DNA of 64,000 nucleotides from IMG/VR virus record IMGVR_UViG_3300043411_002995, positions 1 to 64,000 of that record; one strand, written 5' to 3'. Source of the DNA: a virus. The notes beneath the pieces are model-generated. The model was given only the letters and a program-made list of their open reading frames with translations. It did not search any database and was not told where the DNA came from. Shown here one piece after another: positions 32,409 to 39,685 of the stretch (position 1 is the stretch's first letter; each line of letters opens with the position of its first letter). The translations under genes were made by a program, and so were the position numbers.

Positions 32409-32783
32409 ATGTACCTGGATGATCGAGGTGATTCTCGAGTCATGGGGCAACAGAAGCTGCGCGAGGCGCAGGCTTGGTGGGAGTCGTGGGCGAGGGCGAT
32501 CCACAAGTACCGCTGCTGGGCGGTGGTCTTCATCTCGAGGCAGTACGCCCTGCACCGGCTGGATCAAATCTACGGCAAGTCGGAGACAGTAGCGCAGGCC
32601 ACGAATCTGATCAACGCGCGGAACGCGGCCCACGACTTCATGCTCATCGCGGACGAGGCCGCGCGCGCCTCGTCGGCCTGCGCCGTGGCCTGCGAGAACA
32701 TGGCCCGCACCTACTTCGAGGACTACGAGAACCGCGAGGAGCTCGGGGCCTTGGACTACGAGGAGGACGATCTCTATGCGTGA
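32409..32783 (+). CDS. Helical phage protein, unknown function
   Basis: A 124-aa protein beginning MYLDDRGDSRVMGQQKLREA, mostly helical with an acidic end. GGGAGG (32398-32403) sits five bases before ATG 32409. It heads the plus-strand late-middle block and diverges from the repeat-protein promoter. Not recognised. Confidence 0.6.
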   Translation: MYLDDRGDSRVMGQQKLREAQAWWESWARAIHKYRCWAVVFISRQYALHRLDQIYGKSETVAQATNLINARNAAHDFMLIADEAARASSACAVACENMARTYFEDYENREELGALDYEEDDLYA

Positions 32784-33678
32784 GGGCAACCTCGAGTGCT
32801 GGGACACGGTGTGGAACCCGGTGCGGGGCTGCACGCCCGTCTCGATCGGATGCGAGAACTGCATCGCGGCGCGCCAGGCCGGCTACCTGGAGCGGTACCG
32901 CGCGGGCGGGGCCTACGATGGCCTGGTGCGGTGGGACCTCGGCGCCAGGCCGACATGGACGGGGCGGTCCACGAGCGACCCCGAGAAGCTCATGGAGCCG
33001 CTGATGTGGTCGCGCCCCCGCCGCGTCCTGGTGTGCAACGCCGGCGATCTCTTCGGCCCGCGGGTGCCCGACGGCTTCATCAGCGACGTGTTCATGTCGA
33101 TGGCGATGAACGAGCAGCACACGTTCTACGTGGCGACGAAGTACGCGCTGCAGATGGAGCAGTGGTTCGGCAGCTGGGCGTGCAAGACGGTGATGGACCT
33201 CGCCGCCGCGACCAACCGAGAGTGGCCGCTGCCCAACGTCTGGATGGGGATCAGCGCCGAGAACCAGTCGATGCTGGACACGCGCGCCGCGCACCTGGTC
33301 GCGGTCCCGGCAGCCCACCGCTTCCTGTTGCTCGAGCCGCTGCTCGGCCCCATGGAACTCGAGCGCGTGGAGTGCCCGGTGATGCGCGAGGAGACGTGCG
33401 CGTTGTGCTCCGACGGGCTCATGAGCGGGCCGATCACCTGTTGCGCCAACGGCTACTACAACTTGCTGGAGGAGGGCATCGATTGGGTCGTAGCTGGATG
33501 CGAGACTGGCCCACGGACGCGCATCCGGGGAACGATGGACAAGTGGGTGCGCGAGATCCGAGATCAATGCGAAGCGAACAACATCCCGTTCTTCTACAAG
33601 CAGGCCCTGGGCCGGCAGGGGCAGCGTGTCTCCCTGCCGCTGCTCGACAACCGCCAGTGGATGGAGACCCCCGTATGA
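32776..33678 (+). CDS. DUF5131 (phage Gp37/Gp68-like) protein
   Basis: A 300-aa protein. TVWNPVRGCTPVSIGCENC near residue 11 is the family signature of DUF5131, with later RVLVCNAGDLFGPRVP, LPNVWMGISAEN and a C-terminal WVVAGCETGP...PFFYKQ. The conserved Cys triad suggests metal or Fe-S binding, and radical-SAM-like chemistry has been suggested for the family; the reaction is not established. Two extra Cys pairs (CALC, CC) are inserted around residue 210. Overlaps its upstream neighbour by eight bases. Confidence 0.8.
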   Translation: MREGNLECWDTVWNPVRGCTPVSIGCENCIAARQAGYLERYRAGGAYDGLVRWDLGARPTWTGRSTSDPEKLMEPLMWSRPRRVLVCNAGDLFGPRVPDGFISDVFMSMAMNEQHTFYVATKYALQMEQWFGSWACKTVMDLAAATNREWPLPNVWMGISAENQSMLDTRAAHLVAVPAAHRFLLLEPLLGPMELERVECPVMREETCALCSDGLMSGPITCCANGYYNLLEEGIDWVVAGCETGPRTRIRGTMDKWVREIRDQCEANNIPFFYKQALGRQGQRVSLPLLDNRQWMETPV

Positions 33679-33986
33679 GCAACCCCGACCAGCCGGCCGC
33701 GGTCACCCCGCCGCCGGCGACCACCGAGCAACCGCCCCCTGCCGAACCGCCCTTGCCCCCGATGCGGCCGATCGCCCCGGAGGTGCAAGCGCTGCTCGCG
33801 CGGGGCCGGCTGATCCAAGAGAGCCTCAGCAGCATCCGGGCTGTCATCGTCGACAGCGTCAAGGAGTTGGTCGAGGCCTACCCGGGCTACAAGAAGCAGA
33901 TCGCCGAGGTGCTCGAGGGCGAGTGCCAGCGCCTGCTGCGGGAGGTGCACCAAGAGAACCAGGAGGCACGGCGTGGGTCGCGGTAG
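33675..33986 (+). CDS. Pro-rich then coiled-coil small protein
   Basis: A 103-aa protein. Residues 1-35 are Pro/Ala-rich and probably disordered; residues 40-103 form charged helices (LIQESLSSIRAVIVDSVKEL). Coupled to neighbours by a 4-base overlap upstream and 14 bases downstream. Function unknown. Confidence 0.6.
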   Translation: MSNPDQPAAVTPPPATTEQPPPAEPPLPPMRPIAPEVQALLARGRLIQESLSSIRAVIVDSVKELVEAYPGYKKQIAEVLEGECQRLLREVHQENQEARRGSR

Positions 33987-34617
33987 ATACCTCTGCTTCG
34001 AGGGGGTCAACGGCTGCGGCAAGAGCACGGTGACCGCGACCGTCGAAGCGGAGATCATCGCAGCCGGACACCGCGTCTGTCCGATCATGTTCCCCTCGGG
34101 GCGCTCGACGGCCGGCATGCTCGTCCGGTCGTACCTGCGGGGTGATCAGGAGCTGCAGAACCCGAAGGCGATGATCTACCTCTACACCGCGGACGCCCAC
34201 CTGGTGGATCCGTGGCTGCGCGCCAACCTGGCCAGCGGCATGCACGTGGTGGCCGACCGTCACACGAACATCTCGGGGCGGGTCTACCAGCTCGCGCACC
34301 ACACGAAGGAGCACATCGAGCAGCTCTGCGCGACGACGGATCTGATGGTCCCGGACGACCTGTTCATCATCGACGTGCCCGTGGAGGTGGCGCTCGAGCG
34401 GATACAGATGCGAGCGAAGTACGAGTCGAAGCACTACGAGACCAAGGAGGTGGCGCTGTTCGAGGAGTACCGCGCGCGCTACCTGGAGTTGGCGTCGACC
34501 GCGGCGGCCCGCGGTCTGGCGCAGCGCTGCCACGTGCTCAACGGGATGTGGCGGCCGTCGGAACTGGCGGTCAGGGTGTTCGAACTCCTGGGTCTTGGTC
34601 GCGAGGCCCTGGGATGA
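33973..34617 (+). CDS. tmk: Thymidylate kinase
   Basis: Phosphorylates dTMP to dTDP with ATP for phage DNA synthesis; 214 aa. P-loop FEGVNGCGKST (9-19), the DRH motif (D95-R96) and a lid region with RAKYESKHYE identify the dTMP kinase family, and length is typical. Start GTG 33973, within the previous gene. It is the only nucleotide-metabolism enzyme recognised in the window. Related deoxynucleoside kinases share the P-loop, but the VVADRHTNIS motif fits tmk best. Confidence 0.85.
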   Translation: MGRGRYLCFEGVNGCGKSTVTATVEAEIIAAGHRVCPIMFPSGRSTAGMLVRSYLRGDQELQNPKAMIYLYTADAHLVDPWLRANLASGMHVVADRHTNISGRVYQLAHHTKEHIEQLCATTDLMVPDDLFIIDVPVEVALERIQMRAKYESKHYETKEVALFEEYRARYLELASTAAARGLAQRCHVLNGMWRPSELAVRVFELLGLGREALG

Positions 34618-34628
34618 GGAGTGATGCG

Positions 34629-34751
34629 ATGCAGGGATACCGGAAGGAGTGGAAGGGCCCGCGGTGGCCCCTCACCCACACGGGCACGGTGGCGCTGGTG
34701 GTGCTGGTGGTGGTGCTGATCCTGCTGCTGGCTTGGTGGTTGACACCCTGA
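34629..34751 (+). CDS. Small single-span membrane protein
   Basis: A 40-aa protein with a polar N-terminus and one strongly hydrophobic segment (VALVVLVVVLILLLAWW). AGGAG (34617-34621) is seven bases from ATG 34629; an in-frame ATG at 34614 would add five residues. Such peptides in phages include holin-like and membrane-modifying proteins. The lysis genes lie 2 kb downstream. Confidence 0.55.
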   Translation: MQGYRKEWKGPRWPLTHTGTVALVVLVVVLILLLAWWLTP

Positions 34752-34768
34752 GGCCTCGGGCGTAACCA
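34740..34768 (+). promoter_or_regulatory. Promoter with consensus -35, leaderless-type
   Basis: TTGACA (34740-34745, perfect) overlaps the end of the membrane-protein gene. A 17-base spacer leads to TAACCA (34763-34768), a poor -10. ATG 34776 is only seven bases beyond the -10, and no Shine-Dalgarno separates them, so transcription would begin at or beside the start codon. Confidence 0.5.
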
Positions 34769-34775
34769 TCCACGG

Positions 34776-34961
34776 ATGGCAAAGACCGCTGGATCTACGG
34801 ACGCATCTACGGAGGCCGTTCGGAACATCCACGTGGGAGCGCCCGAGAGCTTCCACCGCCGGCTGAAGGTGGCGTGTGCGAAGCGCGGGGTGAAGCTGAA
34901 GGAGTACGTGCTGGCCGCGCTGCAGGAGAAGGTCGAGCGCGACGAGAAGGCCGGCCGGTGA
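34776..34961 (+). CDS. Ribbon-helix-helix-like small regulator
   Basis: A 61-aa protein with a strand (RNIHVGAP) then two helices (FHRRLKVACAKRGVKLKEYVLAALQEKV), the size and pattern of Arc/MetJ-type ribbon-helix-helix DNA-binding proteins, though the family is inferred from pattern alone. It lacks a Shine-Dalgarno and appears to be read from a leaderless transcript. Confidence 0.6.
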   Translation: MAKTAGSTDASTEAVRNIHVGAPESFHRRLKVACAKRGVKLKEYVLAALQEKVERDEKAGR

Positions 34962-35494
34962 GCTGCGCCCGCTGCGGGTCGCAACGCCTCTTCCAGTTCG
35001 AGGCGAGCAAGAGCGCGGTGGTGCCGGAGACGTTGCCGCTGGTCTGCCGCGACTGCGGGCAGATCTCGATCGGTGGCACCGCCGTCCACTTCCCGCCAGC
35101 GATGGAGCAGCACGCCAAGGATCTGGCGGAGCTCGCCGGTGTGGCGGGCAAGGAGGCCAAGGAGGAACTGCTGGCCGATCCGGACCAGCGCATCGAGATC
35201 TACTTCGCGAACGTCTACCGGCGCGCCTACCTCGAGGGGTTCTGGCGCGCCTTGTTGTTCTGGCGCCACAACGGGAAGGAGGGGCGCCTGCGGCGCGTGC
35301 GCGAGCTGTGGGGTGATCATCGCCCCATGGCGCAGCTCGCCGAGAGCGTGCGCATCGCCATCGACCTGCCGAAGACCGCGTATGATGAGCTCCGGCAGCT
35401 GCTCGAGCTCGGAGACCACCATGCCCCGCGTCCTGCGAACGAGCGTCCGTCCCCACCGCCCCGTCGTCCACGAGTGCCGCGACGAACGCGGTGA
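34958..35494 (+). CDS. Zinc-ribbon protein, unknown function
   Basis: A 178-aa protein from GTG 34958 (GTGA overlap). CARCGSQRLF...CRDCGQ makes an N-terminal zinc ribbon. The middle 100 residues are helical with several aromatics, and the tail is Pro/Arg-rich. The tail is the less certain part because 74 bases there overlap the next gene in another frame. Confidence 0.6.
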   Translation: MSCARCGSQRLFQFEASKSAVVPETLPLVCRDCGQISIGGTAVHFPPAMEQHAKDLAELAGVAGKEAKEELLADPDQRIEIYFANVYRRAYLEGFWRALLFWRHNGKEGRLRRVRELWGDHRPMAQLAESVRIAIDLPKTAYDELRQLLELGDHHAPRPANERPSPPPRRPRVPRRTR

Positions 35495-35618
35495 GCGGAT
35501 CCAACGCGAGGGACGTTCCAACACCCGCTGCACGTTCTGCGGCACCCAACTCGTCTACGTGTTCGACAACACGCCCAAGAAGCTGCCAACCGTTCGGAGA
35601 CGCACATGGCCCAGATAG
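35421..35618 (+). CDS. Small basic Cys-containing protein
   Basis: A 65-aa Arg-rich protein from ATG 35421 behind GGAG. HEC...CTFCGTQLVYVF has a CxxC and a strand like half a zinc ribbon. Overlaps the previous gene by 74 bases and the next by 13. A plausible but small gene. Confidence 0.45.
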   Translation: MPRVLRTSVRPHRPVVHECRDERGERIQREGRSNTRCTFCGTQLVYVFDNTPKKLPTVRRRTWPR

Positions 35619-36001
35619 TCGTCCGCAAGTTCACCTGCGATCGCTGCAAGAAGCCCTACAACGAGACCGAGACCGACGCTGCTGTCGACGCCCAGTCGCA
35701 CAAGCCGAAGGTGATCCTCAGCCTCGAGTCGCACATCCCGAACGAGAAGGCGCTGACCTCGCCGGAGGTCGTCAAGTTCGAGGACCTGTGCCCCAAGTGC
35801 CAGGGCCGCGTGCTCGACCTGGTCTACCAGATCCGCCTGGAGAAGGTGGAGACCGAGCCCAAGGCGGAGGCTTCGGTCGGCGATCCGGTGCCGGCGGCCG
35901 CGGACCCCACCGTGAAGGTGGACAAGCCGCCCGAGAAGACGGACAACAAGCAGAAGGGCCCTCGCGCCGGCAGTTCGGCGGAGCCCACCACCCCGCACTG
36001 A
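35606..36001 (+). CDS. Zinc-ribbon protein with disordered tail
   Basis: A 131-aa protein. CDRCKKPYNE at residues 10-19 and CPKCQG near residue 62 form a zinc-ribbon pair around an extended middle. Residues 85-131 are Pro/Lys/Ala-rich and probably disordered. It precedes the 40-residue acidic peptide. Function unknown. Confidence 0.6.
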   Translation: MAQIVVRKFTCDRCKKPYNETETDAAVDAQSHKPKVILSLESHIPNEKALTSPEVVKFEDLCPKCQGRVLDLVYQIRLEKVETEPKAEASVGDPVPAAADPTVKVDKPPEKTDNKQKGPRAGSSAEPTTPH

Positions 36002-36018
36002 ACCGAGGAGAGACCGCG

Positions 36019-36141
<123 letters not shown>

Positions 36142-36168
36142 CCACCCTCACCATCAGCCGCGTACGAC

Positions 36169-36198
36169 GGGGGGCCATGCGCCCCCCTTCGTTTTTTT
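36169..36198 (+). terminator. Strong Rho-independent terminator
   Basis: Perfect stem GGGGGGC-CATGC-GCCCCCC (36169-36187) followed after TTCG by seven T. It ends the unit running from 32409 or from the leaderless promoter at 34740. Confidence 0.85.
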
Positions 36199-36207
36199 AC
36201 CCATCGC

Positions 36208-36240
36208 TTGACAGTCATACCGGGTGTGACTGAGTATGAG
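36208..36240 (+). promoter_or_regulatory. Promoter with consensus -35 after a terminator
   Basis: TTGACA (36208-36213, perfect) lies ten bases after the terminator T tract. An 18-base spacer gives GAGTAT (36232-36237); TATGAG (36235-36240) is a better -10 but 21 bases away. The first ATG (36247) is six bases past TATGAG. The position just behind a terminator favours a real start of transcription. Confidence 0.5.
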
Positions 36241-36246
36241 CGGCAG

Positions 36247-36558
36247 ATGGAAGACCAGCTCTTCGGCGTTCCTGTCACTCGCGACCTGCCGTGCACGCTC
36301 ACCGAGCCCGCGTTGCGCGAGGCCACCGCGCAGAAGGCGGAGATCGAGGACTGCGGCCTGACGATCGTGCGCGTCCACATGGTGGCGCCGGACCAGCCGT
36401 TGCGGTTCTTCATCAAGTTCAAGCCCGGGCAGCCGTCCTTCGCCACGCGGGGCAAGCTCGAGGCGCTCGGATACTCCGTGCGCCAGAAGATGAGCGACAA
36501 GGACCTCTGCTTCTACGCCGTGAAGAGCGTGGTCGAGACCAAGGGCTGGGACGTCTAG
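36247..36558 (+). CDS. Phage protein, unknown function
   Basis: A 103-aa protein with ATG 36247 chosen because it fits the leaderless pattern; GTG 36226 in frame adds seven residues. An acidic N-terminal half (LREATAQKAEIEDCGLTIV) leads to a strand-helix C-terminus with RKLEAL-like basic content and YAVKSVVETKGWDV. First gene of the lysis unit. Not recognised. Confidence 0.55.
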   Translation: MEDQLFGVPVTRDLPCTLTEPALREATAQKAEIEDCGLTIVRVHMVAPDQPLRFFIKFKPGQPSFATRGKLEALGYSVRQKMSDKDLCFYAVKSVVETKGWDV

Positions 36559-36568
36559 GAGCCAACCG

Positions 36569-37450
36569 ATGAACGCAGCGGACTACAACAAGCGCGAGCT
36601 CGAGCAGGGGCGCCTCACCTGGGCGCAACTCGCCGTCCTGTGCGAGTACGCGGACCCGGCGCGGGTGAAGACCAACGTCGCCGGCGGCGCCCTGACCTGG
36701 GCGCGCATCGCCGAGTGCGTCACCACCTTCCAGCGGAAGCGGGGGCTCAACGCCGACGGCATGGCGGGCGAGACCACCCGGGCGCGCATCAAGCTGCCGG
36801 GTGACGCGCTGCCGCCGACCACGGTGGTGCCGGTCCTCTCGATCGAGGACTGCTACAAGCCCTGGGACGGACCGGCGCTGCGCCAGCCGCGCAACCGCAA
36901 GGAGGTCATCGAGATGTTCGGCGACCCCGGGACCGTGGTCGAGAACAAGGCCTGGACCCGCGCCAACCTGGTCGAGTGCCACGAGAAGAACGGCAACCGC
37001 CTGCCGGGCGTGCCGGCGAAGTGGTGGGTCTCGGTGCATCGCGTGGTCGAGCCGTACCTGCGCGAGGCGCTGCGGCGCGTCCAGATCGTGGCCCCCGACT
37101 TCGTCATCGAGGTCCTCGGCTCCCACTGCTGGCGTCCGATCCGGGGCAAGGTCGGCAACCCGCTGTCGCTGCACAGCTGGGCGATCGCCGTCGACCTGAC
37201 CCCGAAGGTCAACCGCGGCATCGACGTGCCCAAGGGCAAGGCGCCGCAGGCGTGGACGCCGGAGTGGGACAAGCTGTTCCCGCCGGACCCGCGCCGCATC
37301 ACCCTGCCGGTGGTGAAGGCCTTCGCGAGCTGCGGCTTCGCGTGGGGCTCGGACTGGGACGAGGACGGCCTCACCACCGACGAGACCTGGCTCGACACCA
37401 TGCACCTCGAGTGGATCGCTCGCGGCAGCAGGATGGCGAACTGGGTATGA
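36569..37450 (+). CDS. M15-family endolysin (L,D/D,D-carboxypeptidase-type)
   Basis: A 293-aa cell-wall hydrolase. Residues about 45-75 (FQRKRGLNADGMAGETTRAR) form a peptidoglycan-binding module. Residues 180-285 hold the VanY/M15 zinc site: LSLHSWAIAVDL gives H202 and D209, and MHLEW gives H279 with E281 nearby. M15 phage enzymes cut the peptide stem of peptidoglycan. The order (binding module first, peptidase second) is common in phage endolysins. No signal peptide, so it would need a holin; none is certain nearby. Confidence 0.85.
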   Translation: MNAADYNKRELEQGRLTWAQLAVLCEYADPARVKTNVAGGALTWARIAECVTTFQRKRGLNADGMAGETTRARIKLPGDALPPTTVVPVLSIEDCYKPWDGPALRQPRNRKEVIEMFGDPGTVVENKAWTRANLVECHEKNGNRLPGVPAKWWVSVHRVVEPYLREALRRVQIVAPDFVIEVLGSHCWRPIRGKVGNPLSLHSWAIAVDLTPKVNRGIDVPKGKAPQAWTPEWDKLFPPDPRRITLPVVKAFASCGFAWGSDWDEDGLTTDETWLDTMHLEWIARGSRMANWV

Positions 37451-37629
37451 GCCGGCCCCGCGGCAAGATCGTGGGTGGCTACGTCCGCCGGACGATCAGC
37501 ATCCCCAAGAAGCTGGACGACGAGCTCGAGGGCCACCTCAAGAGCCGGGACGGGGCGACGCTCTCGGCCGTCATGACCGTCGCCGCACAAGACTTCCTGC
37601 GGGCGCAGAAGCCCAAGAAGGATCGCTGA
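37447..37629 (+). CDS. Small basic ribbon-helix-helix-like protein
   Basis: A 60-aa protein with a strand (YVRRTISIPKKL) then helices (DDELEGHLKSRDGATLSAVMTVAAQDFLRAQ), again the pattern of ribbon-helix-helix DNA-binding proteins. Starts in a 4-base overlap with the endolysin gene. Regulatory role possible; it could also be a structural fragment. Confidence 0.5.
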   Translation: MSRPRGKIVGGYVRRTISIPKKLDDELEGHLKSRDGATLSAVMTVAAQDFLRAQKPKKDR

Positions 37630-38042
37630 TGCCGCTCTACGACTACGAGTGCCCTCACGGCCACCGCTTCGAGCACTTCTCGTCCATCGCCGAGCGCGAG
37701 GCGCCGATCCCGTGCGAGGGGCAGGTCAACCAGCTCGTCATGGACGACCAGGTCGTGGACAAGTACGCCGACGGGACGGAGCCGCTCCCGGACGATCTCG
37801 CCTGGCAGGAGCTGCCGGTGATCGACGAGGCGGCCGGCCAGGAGACCGAGACGGTCAAGATCCTCGTTCGCAAGGTGCCCTGCCAGCTGCAGGCGCGGCT
37901 GATCATCGGGCAGCACAACAACCCCGGCGGCGCGATCTTCCACAACGCCGCCGCCAACCGGGACGCAGCGCGCGAAGGGCGCTACGACCCAGCGAACCCC
38001 AGCCGGCGGTTCGTCACGAAAGGACGCGGATGGCGCAAGTGA
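37629..38042 (+). CDS. FmdB-like zinc-ribbon protein
   Basis: A 137-aa protein starting MPLYDYECPHGHRFEHF, the N-terminal pattern of FmdB/CxxC regulatory-type zinc ribbons, with a later Cys in place of the usual second CxxC. The second half has VPCQLQARLIIGQHN and a basic tail. Start overlaps the previous stop by one base. Function unknown in phages. Confidence 0.65.
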   Translation: MPLYDYECPHGHRFEHFSSIAEREAPIPCEGQVNQLVMDDQVVDKYADGTEPLPDDLAWQELPVIDEAAGQETETVKILVRKVPCQLQARLIIGQHNNPGGAIFHNAAANRDAAREGRYDPANPSRRFVTKGRGWRK

Positions 38043-38224
38043 ACGGAGTCCCGGAGCTTTCTCTCCCCAAGGTCCAGCCGGTCGTCCGCGAGACGGGCGA
38101 GGCTGTCGTAGAGCTGCGGCAGAATGGCCAGCTCGTGGGCGAGATCAACTTCACCAAGATCCTGACGACCTGGGCGCAGCAGCTCGGGCTGATCAGCCGT
38201 CCCAAGCTCAAGTCGGTGCCCTGA
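38030..38224 (+). CDS. Small phage protein, unknown function
   Basis: A 64-aa protein starting at ATG 38030 inside the previous gene. The first 40 residues are strand-like (KVQPVVRETGEAVVELRQNG), the end is a short helix and basic tail. Not recognised. Confidence 0.55.
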   Translation: MAQVNGVPELSLPKVQPVVRETGEAVVELRQNGQLVGEINFTKILTTWAQQLGLISRPKLKSVP

Positions 38225-38403
38225 TGTCGATGGAGAAGTACGGGGTCGCCGACAAGGCGGCCCAGCAGCGCCAGGAGCTCGCCCAGGTGCGGGCGAAGCT
38301 CGGCGCCGCCCGGTCGGGGGAGAAGACCGCCGCCGCCCAGGAGACCATCCTGGCGCTGGAGGCCCGGGAGCGCGAGCTCCGCCAGGCCCTGACCGACCAG
38401 TAG
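38224..38403 (+). CDS. Small helical (coiled-coil) protein
   Basis: A 59-aa protein starting at ATG 38224 in a TGATG overlap, reading MSMEKYGVADKAAQQRQELA and continuing as a Glu/Ala/Arg helix to its end. Likely a coiled coil. Last gene before a 103-base gap with promoter and operator candidates. Confidence 0.55.
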   Translation: MSMEKYGVADKAAQQRQELAQVRAKLGAARSGEKTAAAQETILALEARERELRQALTDQ

Positions 38404-38422
38404 CCTGCCCCGGGCACAAGCC

Positions 38423-38489
38423 TTCTGGAACCCACCAACGCTCTGCACAATGCCGAGCCTTGGTCCGTGACCGCCGAGCTGAGCTCGGC
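38423..38489 (+). promoter_or_regulatory. Weak promoter plus palindrome before the recombination genes
   Basis: TTCTGG (38423-38428), 17-base spacer, CACAAT (38446-38451) is a weak promoter candidate. A perfect palindrome, GCCGAGCT-G-AGCTCGGC (38473-38489), follows, about 15 bases past the predicted start of transcription and 18 bases before GTG 38507. This is where a repressor would block the recombination unit. Confidence 0.35.
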
Positions 38490-38506
38490 AACGGAAAGGA
38501 TGACAC

Positions 38507-39685
38507 GTGGCTAAGACCGAGACCGAGACCGAGAACAACGAGAACGCCCCCCTCGACCTTGGGGGCCTGTCCTTCGCCGACGATGTGCACGTCGCCGGCG
38601 ACGCCCAGATCAGCTGGGTGAAGGCGCTGGGCTACGGCGTGTCCGGCAGCGGCAAGAGCAGCGTCATCGCGACGATGCCCGAGCCCCTGCTGGTCCTGCT
38701 GACCGAGAAGCAGGGGGAGATGTCGATCCGTCGGGTGAACCCGCGGGCGCACATCGTCTACATCGAGGAGACGGCGGTGTGCCGGTGTCACCAGCGCAAG
38801 CCGTCGAAGTGCCCGGACGGGGCACGGAAGGGCACGGAGCGGATCTCGGCGAAGGATGTCCTCTACGGGATCATCGACGAGCTCGCGACGAAGGACCACC
38901 CCTTCGTGTCGGTCGGCCTCGACTCGCTGACCGACCTGCAGAAGATCTTGCTGTCGCACATGAAGGGAGGCAAGGCGGCCGCGAAGATCTCCGTGGGTGA
39001 GTGGGGAACGCTGATCGACGAGACCCGCGACATCATCATCCGGCTGCGCAACCTCAACATGCACGTCGGGGTGGTCTGCCTCTCCGACGAGAAGCAGGAC
39101 CAGAACAACAGGGTGATGCAGCGGCCGTCGCTCGCCGGGAAGAAGCTGCCGGGCGACGTCGTGCAGTACTTCAACGTCTGCTTCTTCCAGCGCAAGGTCC
39201 GCGACGCGAACGCGATCGGCGGTGCGACCTACGAGTCGGTGTTCGACGCCGGCGACGAGTACTTCACCAAGGCCCACCCGGCGCTGGCGCCGGTCGAGCC
39301 CCCGCTCTTCCGGCTCTGGGTCGACAAGATCGCGGCGCACGCGAAGGCGAACGCCGAGGGCGACATGCCGTCGGCAAGCTCGCCCGTGTCGCCGGCCGTC
39401 CAGCCCAAGAAGAAGGAGAACTCGCTCAAGGCCCGCATCGAGCAGCCGAAGATCAAGGCGCTCTTCGACGAGCTCGAGTCCCCCGAGGCCAAGCGACTCG
39501 CCGGTGCGGAGAAGTACCGGTCCGACGAGAAGCTCATCGAGGTCCTCGAGAAGCGGGTCGCCGAGCAGCGGGCCAAGATCGAAGAGGACCGCCGCAAGGC
39601 GGCGCGCGAGGCCGGCGGCGGTGATCTGCCGACCACGGTGACCGAGCCGCCCCAGGCGCAGGCGTCGGCGGAGGTGCCGGCGTGA
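38507..39685 (+). CDS. Sak4-like RecA-fold ATPase (AAA_24)
   Basis: A 392-aa phage recombination ATPase, a RecA-like core that works with SSB in strand annealing. Walker A GVSGSGKSS (44-52), Walker B-like FVSVGLDS (133-140), and QKQDQNN-like loops match the AAA_24/Sak4 group. A Cys/His knuckle, CRCHQRKPSKC (92-102), is inserted. The first 15 residues (AKTETETENNENAPL) repeat the Glu-Thr tract of the acidic peptide at 36019, and residues 290-392 are a charged tail. GTG 38507 follows GAAAGGA. Confidence 0.8.
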   Translation: MAKTETETENNENAPLDLGGLSFADDVHVAGDAQISWVKALGYGVSGSGKSSVIATMPEPLLVLLTEKQGEMSIRRVNPRAHIVYIEETAVCRCHQRKPSKCPDGARKGTERISAKDVLYGIIDELATKDHPFVSVGLDSLTDLQKILLSHMKGGKAAAKISVGEWGTLIDETRDIIIRLRNLNMHVGVVCLSDEKQDQNNRVMQRPSLAGKKLPGDVVQYFNVCFFQRKVRDANAIGGATYESVFDAGDEYFTKAHPALAPVEPPLFRLWVDKIAAHAKANAEGDMPSASSPVSPAVQPKKKENSLKARIEQPKIKALFDELESPEAKRLAGAEKYRSDEKLIEVLEKRVAEQRAKIEEDRRKAAREAGGGDLPTTVTEPPQAQASAEVPA

